Part shown: positions 8,086 through 16,653 of the stretch, one piece after another
Position numbering within the stretch: the first letter of the stretch is position 1
Layout: every line of letters starts with the position of its first letter
DNA from: JAIBAJ01 sp965284645
Lineage (GTDB): Bacteria > Bacteroidota > Bacteroidia > JAIBAJ01
Assembly: GCA_965284645.1 (NCBI GenBank)
Contig: OZ260106.1
Location: 62,001-126,000 of the forward strand
Direction of reading: 5' to 3'
DNA length: 64,000 nucleotides
Position numbers and translations under genes: made by a program
The notes under the pieces: generated by a model
Told to the model about the DNA's origin: nothing
Databases searched by the model: none
The model's input: only the letters and a program-made list of their open reading frames with translations

Positions 8086-10028
8086 TTTGCTAATTTTTTA
8101 TATCCTCTAAGGAGGGTTTGAATATCGTTCAAGGCCTTATAATCGCGGTTATACAAAAAACCCAATCGCTGCCGAGTAGCCTCATCTTCAATGGGTTCCG
8201 ACAAGCCATCTGCCGGATGTAGAACCGAAACTTTCCCCTTTTTGTTTTGGTCCTTGGAATAAACACCAACCCAAGTTTTTTGACCTAAAAATACCCCAAA
8301 CCAATTGTTCAAAAACCCAGACCAACCAATGCCTAAAAGCGGTAAAAAAGGCAGGATTGGCAGAAAAGACAAACAAACCAACAAATCCAGAATCCGCTTT
8401 TTCCGTCGGTTCTCGGGTTTATTGATTGAATTGATGTCTACCATATACAAATCTCCGGCAGTATCGATGCTATTGCTGCCTATGATGAATTCGGTCTCCT
8501 CCGGTGCAATCTTAAATTCCAAATCACGAACCGCCAATTCCGACATCAACCCGATAATCTGACCGGCCGGAAAATCCTTACCACAAAAAATCACTTCCTT
8601 GATACCATAAATATCAATGATTTGCTCCAATTGCCCAATATTTCCCAAATAGCTTTTTCCAAGCTCTGCTTTACCCGTATTCGGTGAAACCCTACCCACC
8701 AAATCGGTTTGTATGGAGGATTTGCTCAACAATTGTTCTACCCTACCAGCTTCCTCCGGACTACCAGCAATGACTATACGCTTTTTCACCACCGAGGCTA
8801 TTTCGTAATCCTTAAATCGCAAGGCACTCAACACAGCTCTACTAATCAACAAGCTGGCAATAGACCAAAGGGTAGTAAATAAGATAATAGCCCGACTGAA
8901 GCGGTAAGTCTCGTCCAACAAGGCATACATTACCAAAATACAACCTGTACCGATGAGCAATCCTCGCACAATTTTGGTCAGGTTGATTGGTTTATCGTAG
9001 CCACCGCTCAAATAAACCGACCCTAGCCAAAAGGCAATGTAAGAAGGCAAAGCATATACAAAAAACGCATGTGGATATTGTATCCCTGTTCGAACTTCGG
9101 TGGCCCAATACTTTGTAATCAAAAAAGCCCCACCATAAAGTAAGAAAAAATCCAAAACAGGCTGATAGATAAAGCTTGCAAAACGGTAGGCTATAGCCAT
9201 TCCGGCACGCAGGTAGATAGCCAAGTTTATCAAAAAGGCAAACAAAGCTGCATTTTGTCCGGTGAAATGCTTTTGGGCAAACTGGATCATGGCTTTGTAA
9301 AACACAAGCACATAGTTTACACTACCTTTTTTGGTGCTTTCACCTTTGTAATGAATGATTTTGGTTTCAGGAAAATAGTAGTTTTTATAACCACCCAACA
9401 CCAAACGATAACTCAAATCAATGTCTTCGCCATACATGAAAAAATCCTCGTCCAGCAAACCAACCTTATCCAAGGCCGACTTACGCAACCACATATACGC
9501 ACCCGACAACACATCAATGGAGTGGATTTGATGCTTGTCCAAATAACCGCAATGGTATTTGCCGAATACTTTACTCGTCGGGAAAAGGGTGGACAAACCA
9601 AATATTTTATAAAAAGCCACTTCGGGTGTAGGCAGACTGCGTTTACTTTCAGGAAGAAAATTCCCCTTTCCATCCACCATATACACACCCAAACCGCCAC
9701 CTTCGGGATGAACATCCATAAAAGCTATACATTTTGAAAAGGTATCCTGCTCTACTACCGTATCAGGATTCAGCAGCAACACATATTCGCCTTGGGATTG
9801 CGCTATCGCTAAATTATTCCCTTTCGAAAAACCCAGATTATCCTTGCTTTCAATCAGTTTTACCCAAGGAAACCTTTCCTTCACCATAGCTACTGATCCA
9901 TCTACCGAACTGTTGTCGACCACCCACACTTCGGCTTCAATTCCTTGAATGGCATTATACACCGATTGAAGGCATTGCTCCAAAAAGTGCTGCACGTTGT
10001 AATTGACAATAACGACCGATAGTTTCAC
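8082..10028 (-). CDS. Glycosyltransferase family 2 fused to polyprenyl-phosphotransferase-like membrane module
   Basis: About 648 residues from a GTG at 10026-10028, which gives the classic GT2 opening (V/M)KLSVVIVNYN. The frame stays open upstream to 10148, but that stretch has odd composition and holds a divergent promoter, so I chose the inner start. GT-A domain: VVDNSSVDGS, DNLGFSKGNN, LLLNPDTVV (DXD-like), DEDFFMYGEDIDLSYR (the ED acceptor motif). This is the rhamnosyl/mannosyl transferase pattern. The second half has several membrane helices, then a Rossmann-like CoA-binding domain (RIVIAGSPEEAGRVEQLL; VIFCGKD) and a short RKKRILDLL segment like WbaP-type enzymes, but the catalytic sugar-transferase domain is missing. 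It likely adds sugars to a lipid-linked cell-surface polymer. Confidence 0.75.
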   Translation of the reverse strand: MKLSVVIVNYNVQHFLEQCLQSVYNAIQGIEAEVWVVDNSSVDGSVAMVKERFPWVKLIESKDNLGFSKGNNLAIAQSQGEYVLLLNPDTVVEQDTFSKCIAFMDVHPEGGGLGVYMVDGKGNFLPESKRSLPTPEVAFYKIFGLSTLFPTSKVFGKYHCGYLDKHQIHSIDVLSGAYMWLRKSALDKVGLLDEDFFMYGEDIDLSYRLVLGGYKNYYFPETKIIHYKGESTKKGSVNYVLVFYKAMIQFAQKHFTGQNAALFAFLINLAIYLRAGMAIAYRFASFIYQPVLDFFLLYGGAFLITKYWATEVRTGIQYPHAFFVYALPSYIAFWLGSVYLSGGYDKPINLTKIVRGLLIGTGCILVMYALLDETYRFSRAIILFTTLWSIASLLISRAVLSALRFKDYEIASVVKKRIVIAGSPEEAGRVEQLLSKSSIQTDLVGRVSPNTGKAELGKSYLGNIGQLEQIIDIYGIKEVIFCGKDFPAGQIIGLMSELAVRDLEFKIAPEETEFIIGSNSIDTAGDLYMVDINSINKPENRRKKRILDLLVCLSFLPILPFLPLLGIGWSGFLNNWFGVFLGQKTWVGVYSKDQNKKGKVSVLHPADGLSEPIEDEATRQRLGFLYNRDYKALNDIQTLLRGYKKLAK

Positions 10029-10115
10029 CAAGGGGCGAAGATAGAATTTTGGGGTAAGAAAAAGGGAGTTGAAACGAAAAAGCTGATAAGCAATTGCCAT
10101 AAATCCCAAAAAATG

Positions 10116-10145
10116 TTGGGAATTCTTCTCCTTGTCGTATCTTCG
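10116..10145 (+). promoter_or_regulatory. Promoter of lipocalin-like lipoprotein gene
   Basis: TTG (10116-10118), a 19-bp spacer and TATCTTCG (10138-10145) fit TTG-19-TAnnTTnG. The ATG is 18 bp downstream. A TATCTTCG box also lies on the minus strand at 10036-10043, close to the glycosyltransferase GTG. Confidence 0.6.
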
Positions 10146-10163
10146 CACCCTGAAATTTAGGAC

Positions 10164-10574
10164 ATGAAAATTCGAATTTTACTTCTCTTTACACTTCTAG
10201 TTGGTATTGTTGGTTGTCAAAAAGACGAGCTTTCAAGAACAAAAACAAACCTTAGCCGCACTTGGGTTATGGATAAAGTTGAATTTGGTGGAGTCGACAC
10301 TACCTCAACTTGGAAATCACAATTCGTTTCCTACTCTATCCAATTCAATAAGGATGGAAAATACTTTGAAAACTACGTCACCGGTGGTTTCAATACCGAA
10401 GTTCAAGAAAAAGGAGAATGGTCGCTAACCTCAGATGCTATCACCCTGACCTTGGTGAGAGAAGATAAACAATTAAGCCGAACGTATGAAATAATTCTGG
10501 TGGACGAAACCAATCTGCACGTGTCCAAAGTAGGTTCCGACCCTAAAGAAGAATATTATTTCAAAGCCAATTAA
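10164..10574 (+). CDS. Lipocalin-like lipoprotein
   Basis: 136 residues. Lipoprotein signal FTLLVGIVGC (lipid Cys at about 18) and then a small beta-barrel pattern of the Bacteroidota lipocalin-like class: LSRTWVMDKVEFGGVD, SIQFNKDGKYFENYVTGG, KGEWSLTSDAITLTL, and KQLSRTYEIILVDETNLHV. Such proteins are anchored in the envelope and have unknown ligands. Its stop abuts the start of the next lipoprotein gene, with no gap, so the two form one operon. Confidence 0.75.
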   Translation: MKIRILLLFTLLVGIVGCQKDELSRTKTNLSRTWVMDKVEFGGVDTTSTWKSQFVSYSIQFNKDGKYFENYVTGGFNTEVQEKGEWSLTSDAITLTLVREDKQLSRTYEIILVDETNLHVSKVGSDPKEEYYFKAN

Positions 10575-11051
10575 ATGACCCGCCCTTTCCTTTCCATACT
10601 TCTTTCTCTTTTCTTACTAACCGGACTGCTTTCCTGCGAAAAAAAAGCTGGTTGTACCGATGTTGTAGCCGATAACTACGACGAAAGTGCCAATACCGAT
10701 AATGGGAACTGCACGTATAACGCCTATTTCCTATGCATTGCTTGGAAACTATCGAAATACGAAGTCAATGGCTTCGACAGTACAACCAACCTTCTAGCCT
10801 TAAAACCTAACCAAAACTTGGTTTTTTACCGCGAACAAACCTACAAGGAAATTTATTATCCAAGCCCGGGATCTCAAGTTACAAAAAATGGTATCTGGTC
10901 GTTTCAGCAAGGATTTACAGGGCTTAACATGGTGGAAAAACCCAGCGAAATTTCCCAAACTTTTTTGATTAATACTTTAAATGATACCTCCCTCGTGCTA
11001 ACCATTCAAACGGATGCCGAGCGCCGCTACACGTATAGTCCCAAACTTTAA
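10575..11051 (+). CDS. Lipoprotein with CTD..A..YD..A..DNG.C motif
   Basis: 158 residues. Lipobox LLSC at about residue 21. The mature start CTDVVADNYDESANTDNG ending NCTY is a short Cys-bracketed, Asp/Asn-rich motif seen in many secreted Bacteroidota proteins (possible Ca2+ binding and disulfide). The rest resembles the lipocalin-like proteins in strand pattern (AWKLSKYEVNGFD, NGIWSFQQGFTGLNMV, NDTSLVLTIQTDAERRYTY). It follows directly after the previous lipoprotein gene. Function unknown. Confidence 0.65.
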   Translation: MTRPFLSILLSLFLLTGLLSCEKKAGCTDVVADNYDESANTDNGNCTYNAYFLCIAWKLSKYEVNGFDSTTNLLALKPNQNLVFYREQTYKEIYYPSPGSQVTKNGIWSFQQGFTGLNMVEKPSEISQTFLINTLNDTSLVLTIQTDAERRYTYSPKL

Positions 11052-11216
11052 TTTGCTATTCGCCAACGCTTCTTCCTTTTTACATGGTTGGAAATTTGGC
11101 AAAAAATCAGCATGGACAAATCATTTTAAAGTTCCCTTGCTCATCGAATCTAATTAATACTTGTGACTCAACCTTTTCCACTTGATTCCCAAACTATTTA
11201 ACCCACCACAGGAATA

Positions 11217-12083
11217 ATGCAACAGTCCAAAGGTCTTTTACCCTGGGTTTTGCTCCTGTCCCTTGGTTTAGTTTGGGGCAGTAGCTTTATGCTCATGAAG
11301 CAAGGTTTACAGGTATTTTCCCCTATTCAAATTGCCTGCCTTCGCATTTTCATTTCTTCCTTGGTGCTGCTCCCCTTGGTTATCGTCCGATTCAGGCAAA
11401 TCCCTTGGAAACGCTGGTGGATGTTCCTCATTGCCGGCTTTCTGGGCAACGGAATCCCAGCCTTCATGTTCCCAATTGCCCAAACCCGTCTCGATAGTTC
11501 TTTGGTGGGCATGCTCAACTCCATTATGCCCTTACTTACCTTGCTGGTTGGTATCAGTTTCTGGGGTTTAAAAGCGAGTCCTAAAGTCTTGCTGGGCCTC
11601 GGTGTAGGCTTGTTGGGTGTAGTATTTTTGCTTTTCCACAAAATGGGCAATTCCCAAGATATTTCCTTTGCCGGTTTCGTATTTATCGCCAGCACTTGCT
11701 ATGCCTTCAACACCAATTTTGTTAAATCCTACCTATCCGACCTCGATTCGGTAATGCTAACTTCGGTTTCCTTTCTATTCCTGAGTTTGCCTTCGGGTGC
11801 CGCCCTATATTCCACCGGAATCCTTGAAACCATGCAAAAGCCAAATGCTTGGTTTGCCCTCGGTTTAATTAGCATTTTAGCCATTTTGGGCACTGCCTTG
11901 GCCGTTGTTGTTTTCAATTACTTGGTCAAAGTACGCAACGCCTTGTTTGCAGCCTCGGTAACTTATATTGTTCCGGTTTTTGCCATAATGTGGGGACTTT
12001 TCTTCCATGAAACCATCGTATTGACGCAGTTTTTAGGCATGGCTTTGGTCTTGGGGGGCGTTTATTTGGTAAACAAAAAATAA
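11217..12083 (+). CDS. DMT superfamily (EamA) transporter
   Basis: 288 residues with ten predicted membrane helices in two EamA repeats: LGLVWGSSFMLMKQGLQVFS opens the first (residues 15-35) and GFVFIASTCYAFNTNFVK opens the second (about 150). Each repeat ends in the typical pattern (SFWGLKASPKVLLGLGVGLL; FFHETIVLTQFLGMALVLGG). EamA proteins export amino acids, purines or other metabolites; the substrate cannot be assigned here. It is a single gene, followed 13 bp later by a reverse family A repeat. Confidence 0.88.
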   Translation: MQQSKGLLPWVLLLSLGLVWGSSFMLMKQGLQVFSPIQIACLRIFISSLVLLPLVIVRFRQIPWKRWWMFLIAGFLGNGIPAFMFPIAQTRLDSSLVGMLNSIMPLLTLLVGISFWGLKASPKVLLGLGVGLLGVVFLLFHKMGNSQDISFAGFVFIASTCYAFNTNFVKSYLSDLDSVMLTSVSFLFLSLPSGAALYSTGILETMQKPNAWFALGLISILAILGTALAVVVFNYLVKVRNALFAASVTYIVPVFAIMWGLFFHETIVLTQFLGMALVLGGVYLVNKK

Positions 12084-12096
12084 ACAATTTCTTGGA

Positions 12097-12240
12097 TTTG
12101 GCGGGCCCCTTTTCGCATAACCTGTAGTGCTCGATGAACCATTTGCAAGGCGAAAAGGTCAGGCTTTCGGCGGTAGTCCTCGGTCTGCTCCGTGCCTCCG
12201 CATCCCTGTGGGCTACACTGCCTCTATCCTTGCCCGAATG
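12097..12240 (-). repeat. Family A structured repeat, copy 2 (type I, reverse)
   Basis: On the plus strand it starts TTTGGCGGGCCCC and ends TGCCCG. P1: CGGGC 12102 / GCCCG 12232. P3: CCTTTTCGC 12108 / GCGAAAAGG 12150, a different sequence from copy 1 but perfectly paired. P2 in element orientation is GTAG/CTAC. It lies directly downstream of the EamA gene. Confidence 0.85.
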
Positions 12241-12345
12241 GCTCCGTGCCTGGGTGTAGGTGAAGCATTGGGCAGCGGTTTTCCAAATGTGGTTTTCGCC
12301 TAGTTTTCTAATTGCAAATGCTGAAGGTAGCTTATTCCGATTTCA

Positions 12346-12501
12346 TTTAACCCAAATTAATCAATAGGAGGATTTATTAATCCGAACTACTTGATTTAGT
12401 TGGGTTTACCCCGATTTAGCAGTTGTTATCAATTTGGCCATACAAATTGATTTACAACTGGTTAATCGTTTATGCATTTCTAATGCGTAATCTGGGTTTA
12501 A
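12346..12501 (+). repeat. Family B MITE-like element, copy 1, with TTTAA target duplication
   Basis: The element is 12351-12496 (146 bp), CCCAAATTAA...TAATCTGGG, flanked by TTTAA on both sides. A long central hairpin pairs CAGTTGT.ATCAATTTG with CAAATTGAT..ACAACTG, and smaller hairpins GGATT/AATCC and GCATT/AATGC lie near each end. There is no coding capacity. With the reverse family A copy it fills the 532-bp gap before the DUF1801 gene; nothing else is seen there. Confidence 0.85.
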
Positions 12502-12615
12502 GAATTAGTCCAAAAGCTATTTCAAAAATTACATCGGTATAAGAAAAAGCATGCAAATTCCAATTGAGTTTTACCAGAGAGGTAAAGCAAAATTCCTATT
12601 TTCACGATTTTTTTA

Positions 12616-13014
12616 ATGCCTTTAAACACCGACATATTAAATTACAACCAACAACAAAGCGGCGAAGAAATGGCTATTTGCGAAATACTGGCCAAAATCA
12701 TTGACCATGAACTTGACCAAGCCTCGAGCAAAATTTGGCATGCCCATCCCGTTTGGTTTTTAAACGATAACCCAATTGTTGGATACAGCAAACAAAAAAA
12801 CGGTATACGTCTACTATTTTGGAGTGGCGCCGATTTTGATGAAACAGGTTTGACGGTTCGAAAGGGGAAATTCAAGGATGCTTCTGTGTTTTACAAAACA
12901 GCTTCAGAAATCGATACGGAAATCCTCAAAACATGGCTTTCAAAGGCTAAAATCATTCAATGGGATTATAAAAATATTGTAAAACGTAAAGGCATACTTG
13001 AACGATTAAGCTAA
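12616..13014 (+). CDS. DUF1801 domain protein (YdhG/YjbR superfamily)
   Basis: 132 residues. The family pattern is MAICEILAKIIDHELDQ (helix), then IWHAHPVWFLNDNPIVGYS (the conserved W-H-x-x-P-V-W/Y segment, residues 45-63), NGIRLLFWSGADFDETGL, and a C-terminal DTEILKTWLSKAKIIQWDYKN. DUF1801 is a small CyaY/YjbR-like alpha/beta fold of unknown biochemical role. It stands 19 bp upstream of a DUF2200 gene, another small soluble protein; the two are probably co-transcribed. Confidence 0.75.
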   Translation: MPLNTDILNYNQQQSGEEMAICEILAKIIDHELDQASSKIWHAHPVWFLNDNPIVGYSKQKNGIRLLFWSGADFDETGLTVRKGKFKDASVFYKTASEIDTEILKTWLSKAKIIQWDYKNIVKRKGILERLS

Positions 13015-13033
13015 GCAACCTTCATCCATTTGT

Positions 13034-13396
13034 ATGAAAGCCACCAGCAACACCGATGAACGCATTGCCCGGATGAGTTTTGCCACTGTTTATCCCTTGT
13101 ACCTTGCCAAGGTGGAAAAGAAAGGTAGAACCAAGGCCGAATTGGACCAGGTTATCCACTGGCTTTGTGGATTTAATGAAAGTGAAATCCAGCACTTACT
13201 AGCACAAAAAGTAACTTTCGAAACCTTCTTTCAACAAGCCAAGCTGCATCCAAACGCTACTCTTATTGGAGGAAGTATTTGTGGCATTAAGCTCCACACC
13301 ATTGAAAACAAACTTACCCAACAAGTTCGCTACCTTGACAAATTGGTGGACGAATTAGCCAAAGGCAAGGATTTGGAAAAAATTTATAGGAAATAA
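13034..13396 (+). CDS. DUF2200 family protein
   Basis: 120 residues, matching DUF2200 throughout: RIARMSFATVYPLYLAKVEK, KGRTKAELDQVIHWLCGF, LHPNATLIGGSICGIKL and IENKLTQQVRYLDKLVDELA. The family is compact, cytosolic and alpha/beta, and its function is unknown. It follows the DUF1801 gene by 19 bp on the same strand. Length and conserved motifs are complete. Confidence 0.85.
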   Translation: MKATSNTDERIARMSFATVYPLYLAKVEKKGRTKAELDQVIHWLCGFNESEIQHLLAQKVTFETFFQQAKLHPNATLIGGSICGIKLHTIENKLTQQVRYLDKLVDELAKGKDLEKIYRK

Positions 13397-13426
13397 AAAC
13401 TTAAACCAAATCAAATAAATAAGGAA

Positions 13427-13809
13427 ATGAATTTAGACGAGCTATGCAATGATATAGCGCAAGATTTAGAACAGGTTTTCAAATATTTTTGGATTTAAAA
13501 ACCAAAGAAACTATCAAAGTACTAGAAGACCCAACAGCCAGTTTAGCAGAGGAGAAAGAAGTAGTTAAAGAGCTAAAACGGCTCAAAAAAAACAAAAAAC
13601 AATACCAACAACTATTTAAGTGGGGATCGAGGGAAAGCTATTGGTGGATGGAGGAATTCACAGAAGAATTAGAATGTTCGACCCATTTTAGAAAGCAATT
13701 GCAAGAAGCTTTACAACAACCTAAACCATTTAGGAATTTCCAAAGACTAATTTCCACAACAGGTGAATTTAGGGAAGAATGGTTCAAATTTAAGTTGAAT
13801 TTTATGTAG
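13427..13809 (+). pseudogene. UPF0158 family protein gene with one-base frameshift
   Basis: Two frames together encode a UPF0158 protein of about 127 residues. ATG at 13427 gives MNLDELCNDIAQDLEQ, then the frame runs into TAA at 13496-13498. The +2 frame continues IFLDLKTKETIKVLEDP and carries the family core SRESYWWMEEFTEEL and QQPKPFRNFQRLISTTGEF with the WFKFKL tail. Adding one G to the GG at 13474-13475 joins them as ...EQGFQIFLDLKT.., which fits the family N-terminus. So one base is missing in a short G run. It is either a real lesion or an assembly error. If translation starts at TTG 13489 a 106-residue protein lacking the N-terminus could still be made. Confidence 0.72.
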
Positions 13810-13849
13810 TTTTACATTATAAACCATTGGTTAAAATGGTCCAAACTTT

Positions 13850-16096
13850 ATGGGAAGCAAGCTTCTTAGTTCTATTTTCCTATTTGGCATTTTCATTTTT
13901 TTCGTTGGATATGCCAGTGGCCAAAACCAAAACAACAGGTGGCATTTCGGCAACAATGCTGGCCTAAACTTTTCCTCCGGCAATCCTGTTTCCTTTATTA
14001 CCAGCGCCATGGTAAGTATCGAAGGTTGTGCCAGTGTTTCAGACCCGTCAACCGGAAATTTGCTTTTTTATTCCAATGGTCAAGTTTGTTGGGATGCCAG
14101 CAACAATCCTATGCCCAATGGTAATGGCTTATTAGGCGGCCCCAATACCTCTGCCTCACAAGGCGTATTGATTGTGCCTTACCCCAATAATCCAAGCCAG
14201 TATTTTCTCTTTACTGTCGACGAAACAGGGAACAATTCATTAAACGGGTTTCGCTACTCCCTTGTGGATATGACCCTTAACAATGGCTTAGGCGATATTC
14301 TTCCCGCTCAAAAAAACATCCTTATTCAAAACAATACCAGCGAAAGACTTGCTGTGGCAAAAAAAGCCGACGGAAAAGGATTTTGGATCATTATTCACGA
14401 AAGGGCTAATTCCCTTTTTCAAGTATACGAAATTACCGAAACCGGACTCAATCCTACCCCTGTAACTAGCAATGTAGGCCTTGTGCATAGCATAATACCA
14501 CAGGCCAATGGAGACGAAACAATGGGTTGTATGAAGTTCAACCACCAGTACAACAAAATAGCCGTTGCCCTGTATGGAGGAAATACCATTCAAGTTCTTG
14601 ATTTTGACAATTGTAGCGGTATTGTATCAAACCCAATAAGCCTTTCAACCTTGGACAACCCCTATGGTATCGAATTCTCCCCCGACGATTCAAGACTATA
14701 CTTTTCCTTATATTACAATGCCGGATTTCAGGGAGCAGTATACCAAGCTAATATGCTGGCCCCGTCCATTCCGGCCTCGGTTAGCCTGATTGGAATTTCT
14801 AGTTCCTTCAACAACCAATGTGTAGGTTCATTGGAAACCGGACCAGATGGAAAAATATATGTGGCCATCAACAGCGAATCTTGGCTTTCGGCTATTACCC
14901 AACCTAACAACCTCGGGGCAGCCTGCGGATTTGTTGACCAAGCCATTACTTTACTCCCAATTGGTTTATTTCCAACAACCAGTCTATTTGGCCTGCCCCA
15001 ACAAGTGCCCATCCTCGATAGCCTTGCCTTTGAAAACAATTCTATTCTGGCTGAAAATTTCTGCTACTTGGATTCCACGCTTTTTCAAATACTCGGCAAT
15101 CAAAACTTTACTTCCATACGTTGGGATTTTGGGGACCCCGGCAGTGGTGCTAATAACACCGCTCAAACTAACAATCCCTCACACCAGTTTTCTTCGGCCG
15201 GAACCTATACCATCAACGCTACACTTTATACCTTGTGCGATACTACTTCGGTCAACCTAAGTATTGAAATAATAAATTGTCCGAATACCTGCGATGGACA
15301 AATTACCTTCACCGATACCTGCCTTGAAAATGGAACACTGTTTCAAATACAGACTACAGACACCTTGCTTTCGGTGACTTGGAATTTTGGAGACCCCACA
15401 AGTGGAAATAATAACAATGCCTCAGGCTTCAGCGCAAATCACCTTTTTTCGAACCCAGGAGTCTACACGGTTTTGGCAAACGTATCAGCTACTTGCGGTA
15501 ATTACCAAACCACTGTCCAAATTGAGGTTGTGAACTGCAACAACAATTGCACAGGCCTTCTTGTGGCGGATACGGCCTGTGTTGATTTTGAATCTTCCTT
15601 TCAAATTCAAAGTTTATCACCGATTTCAGCTATACAATGGAACTTTGGTGATACCGCAAGTGGACTCAACAATACCTCCAACGCCCTCATTCCCACCCAC
15701 TCCTTTTCTGATAGCGGAACCTTCTTGATAACAGCTATTGTTAGCTTTGCATGTGGAACCGACACACTGTATGAACAGATAAACATTGAACCTTGCGACA
15801 GCACTGCCTTTGCAGAATCATGTGAAATTTATATTCCCAACGCATTCACTCCAAACAAAAAAGGCCTGAACGAACTTTTTAAAACTGCGTCGATTTGCCA
15901 ATTCGAACAATTTGAATTTCGGATTTTCAACCGATGGGGTGAACTTCTTTTCAAAACCGAAAACCCCATGGAAGGCTGGGATGGAACATACAAGAAAGTA
16001 GAATGTCCTTTAGGAATTTATGCTTATTCCCTAAACTACAAACTTCCACTTGAAGCAAACACCTCGGTATTTGGAAAAATTTGTCTAGTGCGATAA
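13850..16096 (+). CDS. PKD-domain secreted protein with T9SS type B (CHU_C) sorting domain
   Basis: 748 residues. Signal peptide MGSKLLSSIFLFGIFIFFVG, cleavage near ASGQNQ. Residues 25-390 form a propeller-like region seen in Bacteroidota surface proteins (NRWHFGNNAGLNF, NLLFYSNGQVCWDASNN, YNKIAVALYGGNTIQVLDFD). Three PKD-like units follow, each with WDFGD or WNFGD: near residues 425, 510 and 600, with Cys pairs. The end (residues 660-748) is the CHU_C/gliding-type domain: YIPNAFTPNKKGLNELF, FEFRIFNRWGELLFKTE, EGWDGTYKK, which directs export by the type IX system. It is probably a cell-surface protein; the ligand is unknown. Confidence 0.88.
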   Translation: MGSKLLSSIFLFGIFIFFVGYASGQNQNNRWHFGNNAGLNFSSGNPVSFITSAMVSIEGCASVSDPSTGNLLFYSNGQVCWDASNNPMPNGNGLLGGPNTSASQGVLIVPYPNNPSQYFLFTVDETGNNSLNGFRYSLVDMTLNNGLGDILPAQKNILIQNNTSERLAVAKKADGKGFWIIIHERANSLFQVYEITETGLNPTPVTSNVGLVHSIIPQANGDETMGCMKFNHQYNKIAVALYGGNTIQVLDFDNCSGIVSNPISLSTLDNPYGIEFSPDDSRLYFSLYYNAGFQGAVYQANMLAPSIPASVSLIGISSSFNNQCVGSLETGPDGKIYVAINSESWLSAITQPNNLGAACGFVDQAITLLPIGLFPTTSLFGLPQQVPILDSLAFENNSILAENFCYLDSTLFQILGNQNFTSIRWDFGDPGSGANNTAQTNNPSHQFSSAGTYTINATLYTLCDTTSVNLSIEIINCPNTCDGQITFTDTCLENGTLFQIQTTDTLLSVTWNFGDPTSGNNNNASGFSANHLFSNPGVYTVLANVSATCGNYQTTVQIEVVNCNNNCTGLLVADTACVDFESSFQIQSLSPISAIQWNFGDTASGLNNTSNALIPTHSFSDSGTFLITAIVSFACGTDTLYEQINIEPCDSTAFAESCEIYIPNAFTPNKKGLNELFKTASICQFEQFEFRIFNRWGELLFKTENPMEGWDGTYKKVECPLGIYAYSLNYKLPLEANTSVFGKICLVR

Positions 16097-16271
16097 CCTT
16101 TATAGGCAAAGAACAAATCAACTTCTTCATTTGGCTTAGGAAGATGCGTTTCCACCCAACTTCCGCAACTCCTTTGAATTAATAAATCCAACTATTGATT
16201 AATTTGGGCTAATTGAACCACTCTGGAATAGCATACAAAGGCCCAGCTACCGTAGAATGCTATGCGGAGAT
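16097..16271. other. Intergenic stretch with family B remnant
   Basis: The gap 16097-16653 holds no gene. At 16176-16210 a 35-bp stretch (AATAAATCC..CTATTGATTAATTTGGG) matches one end of family B in reverse, a truncated copy. It is followed by a full family A copy at 16272 and then AT-rich DNA with the promoter of the next gene. Confidence 0.5.
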
Positions 16272-16427
16272 GTCGGGCAAGGATAGAGCGTGATACCCCG
16301 CAAGCTTGCAGCCCCCTTGCATTTTCGGGGGCTACAAGCTGAGGAGTATTAGCGATAGCCTGACCCAACCGCCCTTGTAAATGCTTAAACAGCGGTAGAA
16401 TGGTTAGGGCGGTTGGGGGCCCGCCAA
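16272..16427 (+). repeat. Family A structured repeat, copy 3 (extended-hairpin variant)
   Basis: P1: CGGGC 16274 / GCCCG 16419. P3: CCCAACCGCCC 16364 / GGGCGGTTGGG 16407, 11 perfect pairs. P2 is changed to GATA/TATT but still pairs. Between the P2 arms, where type I copies have CACAGGGATGCGG, this copy has a different, longer hairpin: AGCTTG.AGCCCCC / GGGGGCT.CAAGCT. Confidence 0.82.
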
Positions 16428-16576
16428 AAACTGAATTTTAACACTAGTATTTTCGACCAATTAATCTATCTAGGTTTACTAAAATAAGCCTGTTTAATGC
16501 CTTGGGGGAAATCAAATTAGTAATTTTTTCGAAAATTAAATCTGAGCTTCTAACCCAAACTTTCCTAGGCTTAGCT

Positions 16577-16584
16577 TAATTTTG
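16577..16584 (+). promoter_or_regulatory. Candidate -7 box (TAATTTTG)
   Basis: TAATTTTG fits TAnnTTTG exactly and lies 70 bp upstream of the preferred ATG at 16654. No matching TTG is found 17-23 bp upstream. Confidence 0.35.
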
Positions 16585-16653
16585 TGCAACCATATTAGCT
16601 CATTTTAATTATGGTAATTAAGGCAAAATGAGATGTTAAATTCTACCCAACAT

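Noticed and set aside
10029..10148. Longer N-terminus of the glycosyltransferase
   Set aside because: GT2 proteins start at KLSVVIVNYN; the extra stretch holds the divergent promoter at 10116-10145.
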